Source: Bostrychus sinensis
Lineage: Eukaryota; Chordata; Actinopteri; Gobiiformes; Eleotridae
NCBI GenBank assembly: GCA_020698575.1
Contig: CM036247.1
Coordinates: 28,434,431-28,498,430, forward strand
Direction: 5' to 3'
Length of the DNA stretch: 64,000 bases
The notes beneath the pieces were generated by a model. The model was not told the DNA's origin, searched no databases, and worked only from the letters and a program-made list of their open reading frames with translations. Both the position numbers and the translations under genes were made by a program. This document shows positions 48,340-59,630 of this stretch, one piece after another (the stretch's first letter is position 1; each line of letters starts with the position of its first letter).

Positions 48340-48680
48340 CATGGCTGGCACTAATCAGGGCCCAGGCTAATGTAAACAATGTCATTTTTTGCCCTTAATG
48401 AGCCAATTTTCCGCAGATACGAGAGGGCTAACAATTGGGGCAGCGCCTTTGATGTGATTCATCTGAAGGTTTGTTTGTGATCGCTTGGCACTTTTTGTTG
48501 GAAGCCCTGCGCCCAGCTGCTTTCATCTACCCCTGAAAAGAGAGCCACGACTCACTTGGGTATAGAGGGAGGGGGGAATAAAAATAATAATTTTCTTTTC
48601 TTTCCTGTTTTTAAAAGGCAACCACCCTCCCCCTTTTATTAGAAACTAGTCCTAATCAGCTGACCGGCCCCCTCCTTCTA
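48340..48680. promoter_or_regulatory. Enhancer-like block
   Basis: Contains CACTAATCAGGGCC, GTAAACAATG (forkhead-like), CCCTTAATGAGCC, GCTAACAATTGGGG and AGAAACTAGTCCTAATCAGC. Non-repetitive with closed frames. Confidence 0.33.
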
Positions 48681-50770
48681 GCCGCCCTTCCTTTTTAGCC
48701 ACACACACACTTTGTGAGTACACATACAAACACAAGCACCAAGGAGCATCGTCCAGGAGGAATAAAAAAGCACAGCTCATGCCGGGTGTCTATAGTGATC
48801 AAATAGCAAACTCATTAAAAGGCACCCCAGTGTGCGAGTGGTGGACACTGACAGGGCCTTCATTAACATGGTGCTGACAAAAGGTGAGGCAGACCAAAGA
48901 GCAGCCGGCGGGCCAGGTGTGTTCTGCACCTCCTTTCAAGATGGCACCACAGCCAGAGGCAGGCGGCTGGCAAGCACACAGCATCACGTGGCATGCCAAC
49001 CAAAAAGCAGTTCTTCTAAGTGACAGTCTAACAACAGTATGCACTGTCCTTAAAATAACTTGATCATAACTTGTATCAAAGTTAAGCTTGTCTAATGATT
49101 TTGCTAAAAATCATAACCAGTAGATTAACAGAGGTCACAATAAAGTAGCCTATTCAGAAATCAGAAAGTCCGCAAAGCACAAAAATACCACAAACAGCAC
49201 AGGAGAGGGAGAGAGAAGGGTATTGATGTAATGAAGGTAGTCAAAGGTAATGACCAAAGGCAACACATTGGCCCATGTCCAGGCCTATTCCAATCAATCA
49301 CAGGAGCTGAAGTGAAGTCAACTCCAGGCTAGTCAGCCAGCCCCAGTCCTCCATCCACACACAACCTCTGAGCTTCTCTGGCCGTGAGTCAGGGGCCCTC
49401 TGGGGCCATCACACACACACTGCACCTGCTGGGCCCCGCAGTTACCAGCTGTCAGCTCCACGTGCTCTATGCCGTCTGTTTAGTGGGGGTGTGTGGTGTT
49501 TGTTAAGAGTTGCAACAAAGTTATATGCCTCAGCAGGGTTAAGCAAGGAACCTTCAAGGACTTATGTGCATTCAATAAAACTGTAAAACTCATGCAAACC
49601 AGTGGAAAAAACAAAAAGTCAATACAAATGAAGCAAACATTACAAACAACTAAATGATTTACATATGAACCGTAATAATGAGTTGTTCAGTGTTATCAAA
49701 TTTTAAATGCCTCCTAAACTCTTAAAACCCTTCTTTTCAATTATTAGTTGCCTTATTAGCTATCAGTCTGTAGCAGCCTTCAGTAAACACAGCATCATAA
49801 CAATGCCAACATAATGCAACAGACTTAAGAATTAAGCATTACACTTTGGGGCACAATGCAGTTTTAACAGCTTTGTGCAGCGTTTACCACCGGGTCATGA
49901 CCTTAATCCTGCACTACCTTTTACCTCTGAAAGCAAAAGAGATTGGAAGCGAGGCTCTAGCAACAATAAACAAAGCCGTCTGCGTTTGGACTTGGGGGGG
50001 ATCAATAATGTGTTAGGATGTGAAACTGATTCCCCACTGGATTTCACTATGCTCTGTGAAGACGCAGATCTATGTGAGACCCCGAGGTAAACATAGTACT
50101 TTGTTACAGTGTGTTGCAGGAAACCTTGGAGACCAATGGGCCGATTAAGCCATACTGAAGAACATTACCCCTGGCCAAGTCATGTCAGAGCAGATGAAAC
50201 TGTCCCAGAAAAGAGTGGAAGAGGGTCCAGACAAGGGTACACCTGAGAAAGAAGATTTAAAAGAATGTCAAGAGTAAATGAAGACAAATGCACTTTTAAA
50301 CCCCAACAAATGAATCTTTAGTCGTGTTTGAAAGACTTAACTGGCCAGTACATTTATACAGAAAAAACAAGTGTGGTGTAATAAACACTAATAAAGGTGG
50401 CTTCAGTGTTCAAAATGCTAAATCCGACCACATTCAGGGAAAAGTTATGTGTGAATGGTATGGACTGAAAGAGGTGGACAGAAGGACAGTTTGGACGAGT
50501 GACAAATTCCTGGCTGATGGCTATTTACAGGCTATTCCTCCTCTTCCATGATAGCCCAGGCCTCAAACTCCTTTCTAATTCCTTTATTTATCTCTCTGTC
50601 CTTCAGCGGGAAATTTGTCACTTTTGCATAATGATGCTCTACAGTGCGGCGGAGTGGTGGAAATGGGATGGCGAGATGTGATGGAGAAAAGTGGGGACGG
50701 TAATGGAGGAGAGGACAGAGGCAAGTGGATGGCAGCCATTCCTTATTGAATCTCCAAGGCTGAAAAAAAA
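48681..50770. other. Gene-free stretch
   Basis: Short (CA)n at 49409-49420. A TGCCAACATAATGC-containing AT-rich region lies near 49800. Frames of 60-80 codons have no domains. No transposon ends visible. Confidence 0.4.
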
Positions 50771-50934
50771 GCCTCTGTCCATCTTCCTAACCCCCCTTTC
50801 TGTCCCCCTTTGCCCCCTGTCACCCACCTCTCCCCTCCGATCCTCCCTCCTATTCTCATTCACTCTCCTGCGCTCCTGCCTCCCGACCCCCCCCCACCTT
50901 ACCACCTCCCCACCCCCTCCGCCCCATCTCTCCA
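50771..50934. repeat. Polypyrimidine tract, 164 bases
   Basis: The plus strand is dominated by C and T, including nine consecutive C at 50887-50895. The overlapping plus frames (128 and 86 codons) and the 109-codon minus frame come from this bias. It is a candidate for triplex (H-DNA) structure. Confidence 0.7.
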
Positions 50935-52282
50935 GGAGGCAGTTGTCAATCAAGCACGTCTCCCACAATCCCTCTGGAGCTCATTGTGCCCGCGGTCGCC
51001 GGCGGAGGCAGGCGTTGGGAGGTGGAGGAGAGCCGCAGATGGAGCGAGCGCTGTCAATCATTGTCACTAATTATTAATTTCTGTCACTCAGGCCCCCGTG
51101 GCAGCACCGGAGCGGGGGCCTCTCGCTCTGTCTCTGTGCTATACCTTCTCCTGCTCGCTGCTTACAGAGCCAGGAAGACCTCCATCCTTACGTCCCAGGT
51201 TTTGGCCCCCGCACTCTCTCGCGTCCCTCGTTAAAGTCTCTGCCTCTACTTCCCCTCTTTGGCTGAGGTCACCTGTTGTTTCTATTCCTCCTTCCTGTGA
51301 CGCTGTGGTTCCCCCTCTCCCACCACTCCCAGGCTGCGTTCATTTGGTATGCCACCCTGGTCACAAAAAGTTCAACCTTTCATTATGTGGTGCACGTGTT
51401 CTCGCGACTCCCTCTTCTCCTCCTCCTCAGCCATCAGTAGGTCAGTCCCCTTGACTCTCTGCCCCTTCCGCCCCTCATTCCTCCCTGGTTTCTCCCACAC
51501 TGCCACTAATACAGAGCACACAGTCTCATTCCTAGAGAATGCAGAGCGATTAAACCATTTTTAAAGCACTGTGTTTCTGCTGATGTTCTCATTTGAAATA
51601 ATGTTTTCAATTTGTGCTCCTGAACTTTTGCCTGTGATATCACTGTGCTGGCAGCTAATGAGGGAGTAGCTGACCTGTGTGTAGTTATGACAGGACAGGA
51701 CAGAAACAGTCCACTCGTCTCAGGGTTCTGATCTGCTGCCCTTCACCTCATTACCAGAGGTGGGGTGGGAGCAAAGAAGGGAGGGGAAAAATGCACTAGA
51801 GAGCTGCAGTAAAAACCTCACACAGTTACAGTTTAATCAAAACACTGCATATGCCCAATATCAACAACTGAACATGCTATATGCATACAAGTCCATTACT
51901 TACAGCACTGGACACTATAGAATGAAAAAAATAAATACCAGAACTTTCCATAAAAACTGTCAAACTGGGGAGACCAGGGCATGTTGTCATCCATTTAACA
52001 TTCTTGTATGTTTATTGGGAAAAGTATGGAAAAAAAACACAATAAATGAGAGAGAGAAATGAGCAATGTTTTGTCTTTTGATTTCATTTTTGTGTCTTGC
52101 TCCAGTACAGCCTAATAAGTATTTAACCCTACTACACCCCTAAAACATTGTTTGATGTTTTGCAACTGTTGTTTGTGGATAACTTTTGCTCTGTTGATTC
52201 AAATGGCATAGATTTTGCCTCAAGTATGTATTTTTGGATTTTTGGAAGTTTCAGATTTCTCTTAAAAAATTGTGTTAAAAAA
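50935..52282. other. Gene-free stretch
   Basis: 50940-51120 is GC-richer with CpGs (GCCCGCGGTCGCCGGCGG). 50986-51564 holds overlapping plus frames of up to 118 codons in a C-rich context with no domain. 51050-51090 has TCACTAATTATTAATTTC, an enhancer-type string. Confidence 0.35.
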
Positions 52283-53173
52283 TAGCCACACTTTTACCCC
52301 TAAGACTTTTTTTGTGCCATTGACTCCCATTCAAGCAACATTTTTACAATACGCTGACATCGCAATAAAATTTCACATTTTTATTAAGTATTTCAAGGAT
52401 TCATGATGGGGGGATTGGGATTTTAGTTTTTATTGTTTTTTACTAGGTGGCGCTATTTCCGCATATATGGTAGATAGAGGTATAAATGGGGAGATGGCCC
52501 CATTAGTGTTTGTATAATTGATTGTGCCTGCATGACAAAATATAAATAAAAAATTGCACTAAAATGATTTGGGTATGCGTGTGCACACACATCCAAAATG
52601 TAGTTTTTACTGAGATCTGCATCAGTGCAATGTAGAAACTGTGCCCAGACTGTGCAGATGCCTCTGTTTGTGTTGGATGTGTGTGCACCACAAAAACTGG
52701 AATTTAAGGGGTTAAATTTCATAAACAGAATGAATTTTTGCTACGCGTGGTTAGGACTAAAGTTAATCATTGTAACCATGAAAAAAAAATGTATTATCCA
52801 TTATTAGATAATTTTTTGACAGCAGTGCATTTTTTTGCACCTCACGAGGAAAGGTGTGACTAAAATTGTTTTGTCTGCCACTACACAAAAATTTTTATTC
52901 TAATCAAACCATTCATGATACAAATTTTTTGACACTCCCAAGCTCTGCTAATCCACCACAAAAAAATCCAATTTGCATTTACAGAAAGGAAAAAAAAATT
53001 TGCCATGATTTGAAATCAACTTAAGTCACAAAAACTGGAATTTAAGGGGTTACATTTTATAAACAGAATTAATTTTTGCTATGTATGATGAGGACTGAAG
53101 TTAATCATTGTAACCGTTCTATGGGAGGCTTTATTGGTGCATTTTTTGTGCCTTAAGGTGAAAGGTGTGACTA
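52283..53173. mobile_element. DNA-element-like repeat with inverted ends and duplicated right end, about 890 bp
   Basis: The left end tagccacacttttacccc (52283) is an imperfect inverse of the right end ggtgaaaggtgtgacta (ending 53173). The right-hand part is present twice: 52688-52866 and 53028-53173 share 'acaaaaactggaatttaagg', 'aatttttgct' and 'agttaatcattgtaac', and both end in 'aaaggtgtgacta'. 'ccattgactcccattcaagc' is a string I associate with teleost repeats. No transposase frame. A CTCF-like motif lies inside. Confidence 0.5.
52439..52454 (+). promoter_or_regulatory. CTCF-like motif inside a repeat
   Basis: TTACTAGGTGGCGCTA matches the 16-base CTCF core at 14 positions, including the central AGGTGGCGCTA, the strongest match I see in the window. 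Being inside a dispersed repeat, it may be a transposon-carried CTCF site. Confidence 0.4.
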
Positions 53174-54892
53174 AAAACTTAGGAGGGTAGGATGGTTAAG
53201 CAAGCATTTAATAAGTAAGATGGAAGTGACAACGTGCCCCAAAGTGGTGTAAGTTGTACTAAAGTTATTCTAAATTTAAACACATTTGATTATTTGTGAA
53301 AAGAAAGTTTCATCTGTTGTCTAACATCTACAAAAGTACATTTCTTAAGGTTACTACCTACTCTGTAGAAGAATGATTATACAACTGTTACAACTAATAT
53401 AATGTTGAAATATGTTTGAGCATAAAAATACATTACTGGTGCTATCTCAGCCAAACTAACAGCTTATTTGTCCATATTCAGGACACAACACCAGAACATG
53501 GAGAAGCACAAAACTGCTATTCCACTTTTTAGTACAACCCTTGCGTGACAACTTTAATACTCAGAGTGATAACATTCTCTGGTCACCCTAATAGTATCCT
53601 CAAGGAGACAAGTATTACTAAAGTATTACTAAAGGTTTTAGGCAGGTGTGAGAAATTATATTAAGTCTAAATGCTTATCAATTTGCAAACGGTGGCAAAG
53701 AGAAGAAATTTGAAATCAATGCTATGCACATGCTAATCTCAGACAGAACCATGGGTACCATACCATCACTTCAGAAACCTGTGGTTTACATTCAATTTCC
53801 ATTGACACTGATTATACATTTGCAGTCACATACTTTGCACTGTATATTGATAAAGGCTTTCTTGACAACACTTCTCCACATTTGCTCTGACCTATGCATG
53901 CTACTGTACTTGCAGCTACATCAGCTATACTACAGCCTGTGCAGTGTTTTGCCATCAGGACAGTCAAAGAGGTCTGCGGGACATTTTTTACTCACTCCAT
54001 CTGTACCTCAACAGACAGCCTTCATGCATCCACCCATTAGCACCTCCCACCAGTACCTGTCTGCCTCCTTTATTGTGGCTCCATTTCCATGTCAGCTGTC
54101 ACTTACGCCTGTCTTCTCTGTCTTTGTTTTTTGGCTTCCTTCACTTTCTCATCTCTTTTTACCTGTCAGCCTCCCTTTTCCCATCTGATTGTCTCTCTAC
54201 CTTCTCTATCCACCCATCCCTTCTTTTCTCCGTGTGCACAGTGTATGCGCTTGTCAGTCAGTGTGTGTGTCAGCATTCAGCACCTCGGTGGAGACAGGGT
54301 TTATTGGGGTAATGCATTTATCACTGCACCGGGCCAGGGCCTCACCTCCTTCTTTGAGCCAGTGAGTAATGAAAATGGGATCACTACTGACAACAATCTT
54401 CAGCGCACACTCACAGATGCACACAAATGAACTCCCCAGAACACACAGAAAACACATCCTGCTTGTCACTACAAAATGCTGGGATTTAAAGCCAATGCAA
54501 CGCTAATGGACAAAAATAACAAGAACTAAGTGATGCTAGAGAAAACAGCCTTACACAACTTCAGTGATTTATACATAATACTATCCAACTACACTAAAAG
54601 GTATAGCTTTACAAGAAACATGAATTAAATATGTATTGGATTATCTGACATGGGAAATGCAACACCTGTTGGTGTCTTACCTCTTTGGCTTCTCGTCATG
54701 TCAAACACTGATATCGACATTGCAAAAGGAAAACCATAATTTGCTATATCATTTGTTGCCATTCTTGGAGTTTTATGGGATTTGTGCATGACTAAAGATT
54801 TTAGCAATTTTGTGCAGCCATACACCTTTATAATTTTTTTATTTGAACTACAAATGTAAGGTTTGCTACACATTCTCTGTGATGTTTTCCAG
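53174..54892. other. Gene-free stretch
   Basis: Overlapping plus frames of 154, 122 and 113 codons (53724-54430) run through a C/T-rich segment. They are rich in S, L and F and show no domain, so I read them as chance. Confidence 0.4.
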
Positions 54893-54907
54893 TGAAAGAA
54901 AAAGCAG
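54893..54907 (+). other. Candidate 15-nt microexon
   Basis: A very good acceptor (GTGATGTTTTCCAG ending 54892) is followed 15 bases later by GCAG|GTAAAG. The 15 bases, TGAAAGAAAAAGCAG, would add five residues in frame (one frame reads KEKA plus split codons). Neuronal microexons look like this, but no parent gene is visible here. Confidence 0.12.
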
Positions 54908-56239
54908 GTAAAGATCATGTGTTAATGGCCAGGGGTAACTGTCTAATCCCATTTGGTCTGCCAGTGTCAGGAGGTGGGGGAGGTCTTCACCAGTTTAAAA
55001 CGATACCATCACCACAGGTATTCCAACCGGCCTCTGATTGGCCTTGACAGAACAAAACATTGCCCCAGCAAACGACCTAAGCGCCTCCCACTACACTCAA
55101 CTTGAGAAGACAAGGTCATTCCATCAATGTCACCAAGTTTCACCTCAAAAACAAACTTCTCTTCACACCACTTTCTGCAATGCCATGTCTCCTAGAACAG
55201 GGGAGCGTTGCTAATTCACCAAGTATGTGCGTAGAGAGTGCCTAAGTCAAAGGACTGCTGACTAATGTGCAAAATAGCTGGAAATACTCTGTGGTATTGC
55301 AGATGGCAGAGGTATTTGTTATTCATATAGCCCTTAAGGTGCATCCACTAGGCTTGCGTTAAAGTGTGTGACTGCCAGTGCATGTGAGCCTGTCTATATG
55401 TATACTCTATTGTGTGTGTGTGCGCGTCTTGTGCTGCATCCGCACTGCTGAGGATGCCATTAATGCTAGCTGATCGCCCTCCCACATTTAAATAACAATA
55501 GTGCAGTCAGTGAAAGCATCGGTGTGAATCCAACCTGCAAAACAGCCAGGGAGCCTCGGGCCCCAGTCCTACTGTGCGCCTGTGTACATGTGCATGTTGT
55601 ATGTGCGAGTTGAGATACACTGACTTGCACTCTACAACCACACACGTGAGTGGGAAAAATCATGTCTGAAACAGCAACAGGAAGAGAATAAAGACAGTGA
55701 GAGGGGAAACCGAGTTGTAACAGTCACTTAAACAAAGGCTGCACAAGGTTGTGAGAAAATGCATCTCCATCACATCGACTAAGCACCCCACAAGTCCAGT
55801 GCAGCCATTTTATGGCCTGATGTTGCACTGGTTATGAACTGGCCTGAATGTGGGACCCAGTTTATCCTGAACCCTTTTTGTTGTGAACCACATTTAACTG
55901 AATTTGTAAAGCCAGAGGTTGGGAAACAGAGCTCGTTCCTGCAACACTAAACAGGAAAAAAAAAGTCAGGGAATGTTGCTATGAAGCCTTCAAATTGGCT
56001 ATATTTTTTATCTGCTTTTCTTTAGAAGTGTATTTTGGTGTTTGATTTGTATAGCCTTAAAGTATTTTTGTTTTAATATTTCTGGTAAAAAGTATTTCAA
56101 TAAGCAAGACAAGGTGGGGGATCCTGTAAAATAGACCCTGCTCCCAATTTGGGAGGTGGGGTAACATATTACCTCTTATTCCTCTTCAAATAAAGCCCTG
56201 CTTAAAGCTATTTTTAGGTTTCAAATGGTGATCAAAAAA
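54908..56239. other. Gene-free stretch
   Basis: AT-rich with a (TG)n run at 55410-55426. If the minus-strand candidate gene at 56240-56826 is real and longer than predicted, this would be intron or 3' UTR. Confidence 0.35.
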
Positions 56240-56745
56240 CTATACCTTCCCTCGCTTGGGTCCTGACACACCAGTTGAAATGACTGCACAACAGAGCTTT
56301 GAGGATGCAAAACCTAATTCCGAAAAACAAATAGTGTAGGAAAGGAGACATTTTTTAAGGGCTTGCTACTTACCAATACCAAGATATTGCTTGATTGCTG
56401 CTTGAATACTTTGTTCAACCCACGTCTCCACCTGTTGAAAATATAAGGTAACTTATTCATTTTTATCAAGCAAGAGTAATTTATTAGCTGTAGATTCAGA
56501 TAGCACGTGTGCCATTAATAGCTCTCCATTTGACTGCTGGAAGCTAATAAACTGAACCTAAAGCTAACGCCCGTATCAAAAATTGCCGAGACCCACTGTC
56601 CTGCTTACATATTAGACAAATTAGAATATTAACATTGTACTAACGTTAGCAGTAAATGGTAAAAGAAAAAAAACAGATAAACATTTTTACTTATGCCAGG
56701 GCTGTAACTTTGAAAACTTACGAAGTTCAGCCTTCTTTTTCTCAT
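56240..56745 (-). CDS. Candidate small minus-strand gene, three short exons, unidentified
   Basis: Exon 1 runs from ATG at 56743-56745 to 56722 with donor C|GTAAGTTTTC. Exon 2 is 56431-56374 (58 nt), between a pyrimidine tract ending TTCAACAG and donor TTG|GTAAGTAG. Exon 3 is 56313-56240, after TTTTTCGGAATTAG, with stop TAG. The three join in frame to 51 residues starting MRKRRLNFVETWVEQ, then SIQAAIKQYLGI, and ending in a Lys/Arg-rich tail. Two of the three possible frames of exon 2 are tested by the join: the upstream ATG at 56753-56755 would put a stop in exon 2. Intron 2 is only 60 bases, short even for fish, so exon 3 is doubtful and exon 2 may join a more distant exon. I recognise no family. 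Confidence 0.28.
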
Positions 56746-56784
56746 TAGCAAACATTAGCTAACAGGGAATAACACAGGTGTAGC

Positions 56785-56826
56785 TTATTTATAGCTTTAT
56801 TATGACCTCCTCAACGCATGCGCAGC
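56785..56826 (-). promoter_or_regulatory. Promoter-like segment: NRF1-type motif and TATA-like box
   Basis: On the minus strand GCTGCGCATGCGTT (56813-56826) is close to the NRF1 palindrome TGCGCATGCGCA. TATAAATA follows at about 56785-56792. The first ATG is some 30 bases further on. NRF1 sites mark many housekeeping promoters in vertebrates, so this supports transcription of the adjacent minus-strand exon. Confidence 0.35.
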
Positions 56827-57418
56827 CTCAAAGCCTGAAACATTCATCTTTATGCGTTATATATAATTACTTGATTAATATGTTTATACTTCTACAAACA
56901 AACTAAGATCATTTATTTATTTATTTATTTTAGCATAATAACATTTACAAACATTTTTCAAATAAGCCCACATTTTAAAGCATATTTTACTGACTTTAAC
57001 ACTCTCACATGAGCATTGCACAGTACTGTCACACCACTACTCTTTACTGGTGAACATCTGTTGAGCTCCTGCACAGCCTCGGAGTCTCGCTCACAAGAAA
57101 CGTAGCACATGACACTTAAAAAGGCCTAAGAGTGGAGCGGACTGGGATGCTGCGGGTGTAGATGAGTTGAGAGACTTTTGGAAAACAAAAAAGAACAGAA
57201 AAAAGACAAGGCAAAAAAAAAAAAAGAGTGAGAAGCTGAGTGTAATAAGATCCTAGAGACAGCGTGCCGGTGTCTTGTGGTGCCATTTGAATACAGGGGC
57301 AGTAGCAGCTGGAGTCTATGTCGAACAGCTCTGCACTTCACACAGCATCACTATCAGGAGAGCACAGCGCTGGTAGTACTCTGCTGGAGTCTGCTGCCTC
57401 ACACACTTCCCCAGACCA
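56827..57418. other. Gene-free stretch
   Basis: (TTTA)n at about 56912-56931 and an A-rich tract near 57180-57225. 57240-57420 is GC-richer with short frames on both strands and no domain. Confidence 0.4.
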
Positions 57419-57450
57419 GCGCGCGCGCGCGTGCGTGCGTGTGTGTGTGT
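57419..57450 (+). repeat. Alternating (GC)n/(GT)n tract
   Basis: (GC)6 passes through GTGCGTGC into (GT)n, an unbroken alternating purine-pyrimidine run of about 32 bases. GC/GT alternation is the classic Z-DNA-forming sequence. It is also unusual for its CpG density in a CpG-depleted region. Confidence 0.9.
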
Positions 57451-57702
57451 ACGTGGGAATGACTTGGAGCTCCATGGTTCTCATTACTCAGGTACTGTAA
57501 TGCACTAGGCTTTCTTGGTTACCATATAGAGCCTGGTGTTCCCACTGTTGACTTACAGAAAAGGGAAAGGACCAGCAGCCTCACCTCTGTTCTGCATGCA
57601 TTAGCAACCACACATCACATTTTCAATCTGGACCTCCGCACAGGTTCCCAGTAAGTCTGCTGAATAGTAACAGAATGTATGCATGCAAGTGTGTGTATAT
57701 AT
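57451..57702. other. Short gene-free stretch
   Basis: Nothing recognised apart from a GTGAG donor-like site on the minus strand near 57592. Confidence 0.4.
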
Positions 57703-57744
57703 GCAAGAAAGAAAGAGAGAGAGGGAGAGAGAGGCTGAGAGAGG
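57703..57744 (+). repeat. GA-rich tract
   Basis: Interrupted (GA)n with AAAG and GAGG units, purine-only over most of its length. Confidence 0.8.
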
Positions 57745-59034
57745 TTAAAAATACCTATACTGCTGTTCTCTGCTGATAAGTTGTGTTATGAGAAAGTGCT
57801 GGGCCAGACAGCAGGGTCATTAGCATGGCTGCCAGACTGAAGGGAGAAGGAAGGATCCTGGGAAGGAAGCAAGAAAGTATGTGAAAAAAAGTTATTCACA
57901 ACACCAGTCATTCTACACACAATGGAAAAGCATGATTTGGCATTCTGCAGTGACTTTCAATAATAAGTGACATATCTTAAGTTCAGTAAGATAACATTTG
58001 ACAAATTACAACTGCATTCATTAAGAGGGAAGTTTACTTGAGTAAAATTTAGCTCCTTTCTGTACTTTTAGACTTCCCCCACCGCTGGAAATAGAGAGCA
58101 CCCACCCCAATGAGAAGCAGCCATATGGTCCACTGGCTGTAGAGTCTCACCTACACTACATTACCTGGAACAAAAAAATTAAGATTTTAGCAACTGGATA
58201 AAAAAGGACTTACATTTCCAAAATAATGGTGGAGCAAGTTTAAGGTGCTATAATATTAATAGTAATGTGGATAATGTTAATAGTAATTAACAGTAATAAG
58301 ATAAGATAGAAGGAGTAATAAGATAAGTGAGAAAGGGGGTAGGGTTATATAAGTTTTACATCAACCTACTCCTCTTCAAACACTATTATTATGTCTTGTT
58401 TGTTTTTATTATGTTCATATATAACCAAGTTCAAAATAATCAATCAACCCTTGTCCTCATTCACAGCACTAGAATTCATAGAAATGCCACTACAGTACTA
58501 CCCACTGCTGTGTTTGTTTTAATAAGCGGTTACAAACTGAAGCCTAAACATTCTTTCATAAAATATATAGTACATTGGATTTTAATTACAAAAGGTGTCC
58601 TAGAAAGATAGCACAAAAACAACAAAAGTGTGTAGTGAGAAAAAAGTTGTTTGTTTGTTGTAAAAAGTATATATATGCAGTATAAGACACCACTGTTTTT
58701 TTTCATATTATGGCCCATATCTCTTTGTCCATTTTAATTGAGTCAGTCATCGTGGACACTTACTGTATCTGACCAGAGGATATTTCTTTGAAATGTCCCA
58801 TTATTTTAAACTGCCCCCAGTCTCCACTCACAAGCCCACTCCATCATCTTTAAGTCCACTCCCGCACAAACATCCTCTCAGGCCGTTTTGACAGCTATTA
58901 CAACGCTAGCCCTGGCATCCAACACCAAAATGGCTGTTTATTGTGCTAATAGCGGCTGCTTCTGTATTCTGCAGCAGTGCTCCTTAAAGACCATAAATCA
59001 AGAAAAATAAAACTGGGTTGGCCAAAGGGCATTC
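57745..59034. other. Gene-free stretch
   Basis: A TAATAG-type simple AT region lies at 58245-58320. 58870-58990 is a balanced, non-repetitive patch (GGCTGTTTATTGTGC, GCTAATAGCGGCTGC) that could be a conserved element. No gene. Confidence 0.35.
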
Positions 59035-59630
59035 TTATACAACAAAGGAAATATAGAGAAGCCATACATTAACGGAGAGGCTACCTATGTATCCTGCAGA
59101 GGTGGAAGAAGTACTTAAAATCTGTACTAAAGTAAAAGTACTACTACTTCAGTATTCAAGTAGAAGTAAGTATTTGACACAATTGTTTCTTGGATAATAA
59201 GCATTAAATGTAAGGTTCACTTAAGTAGTAGTTACTTACTGCAACTACCACTACTTCCAAAATTACTATTAGCACAAATACCACAACTACTGTTACTGCT
59301 ACTACTTACTTACTTGGACAATAAAGGAAATATAAAGCAGTCCATAGATTAACAGAGATTATGTATCCTGCAGAGGTGGAAGAAGTACTTAAAATATGTA
59401 CTAAAGTAAAAGTCCTATTACTTCAAAATAATAGTATTCAAACAGAAATAAAAGTGGTTGACAAAATTGTTTTTTGAGGAGGTAAAGAAGTAGTACAAAA
59501 ACGATCTATAAAAAGTTTTCTACTACAACTACCAACATTACTATTACTACAAATACTTCAGCTACTACTACTACTTCTATTATTAACACCCTTACAACTA
59601 CTCCCTACTTCTACCACCACTATTATTGTC
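59035..59630 (+). repeat. Tandem duplication of a dispersed teleost repeat, two units of about 280-315 bp
   Basis: Unit 1 (about 59035-59314) and unit 2 (about 59315-59630) share 'tatgtatcctgcagaggtgg', 'aagaagtacttaaaat' and 'tgtactaaagtaaaagt' in order, then 'gacaaaattgtttttt'-like and CTACTACT-rich ends. The gaggtggaagaagtactt string is one I recall from a widespread teleost DNA-element family. The ACT-triplet-rich 3' ends differ in length between units. Confidence 0.6.
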
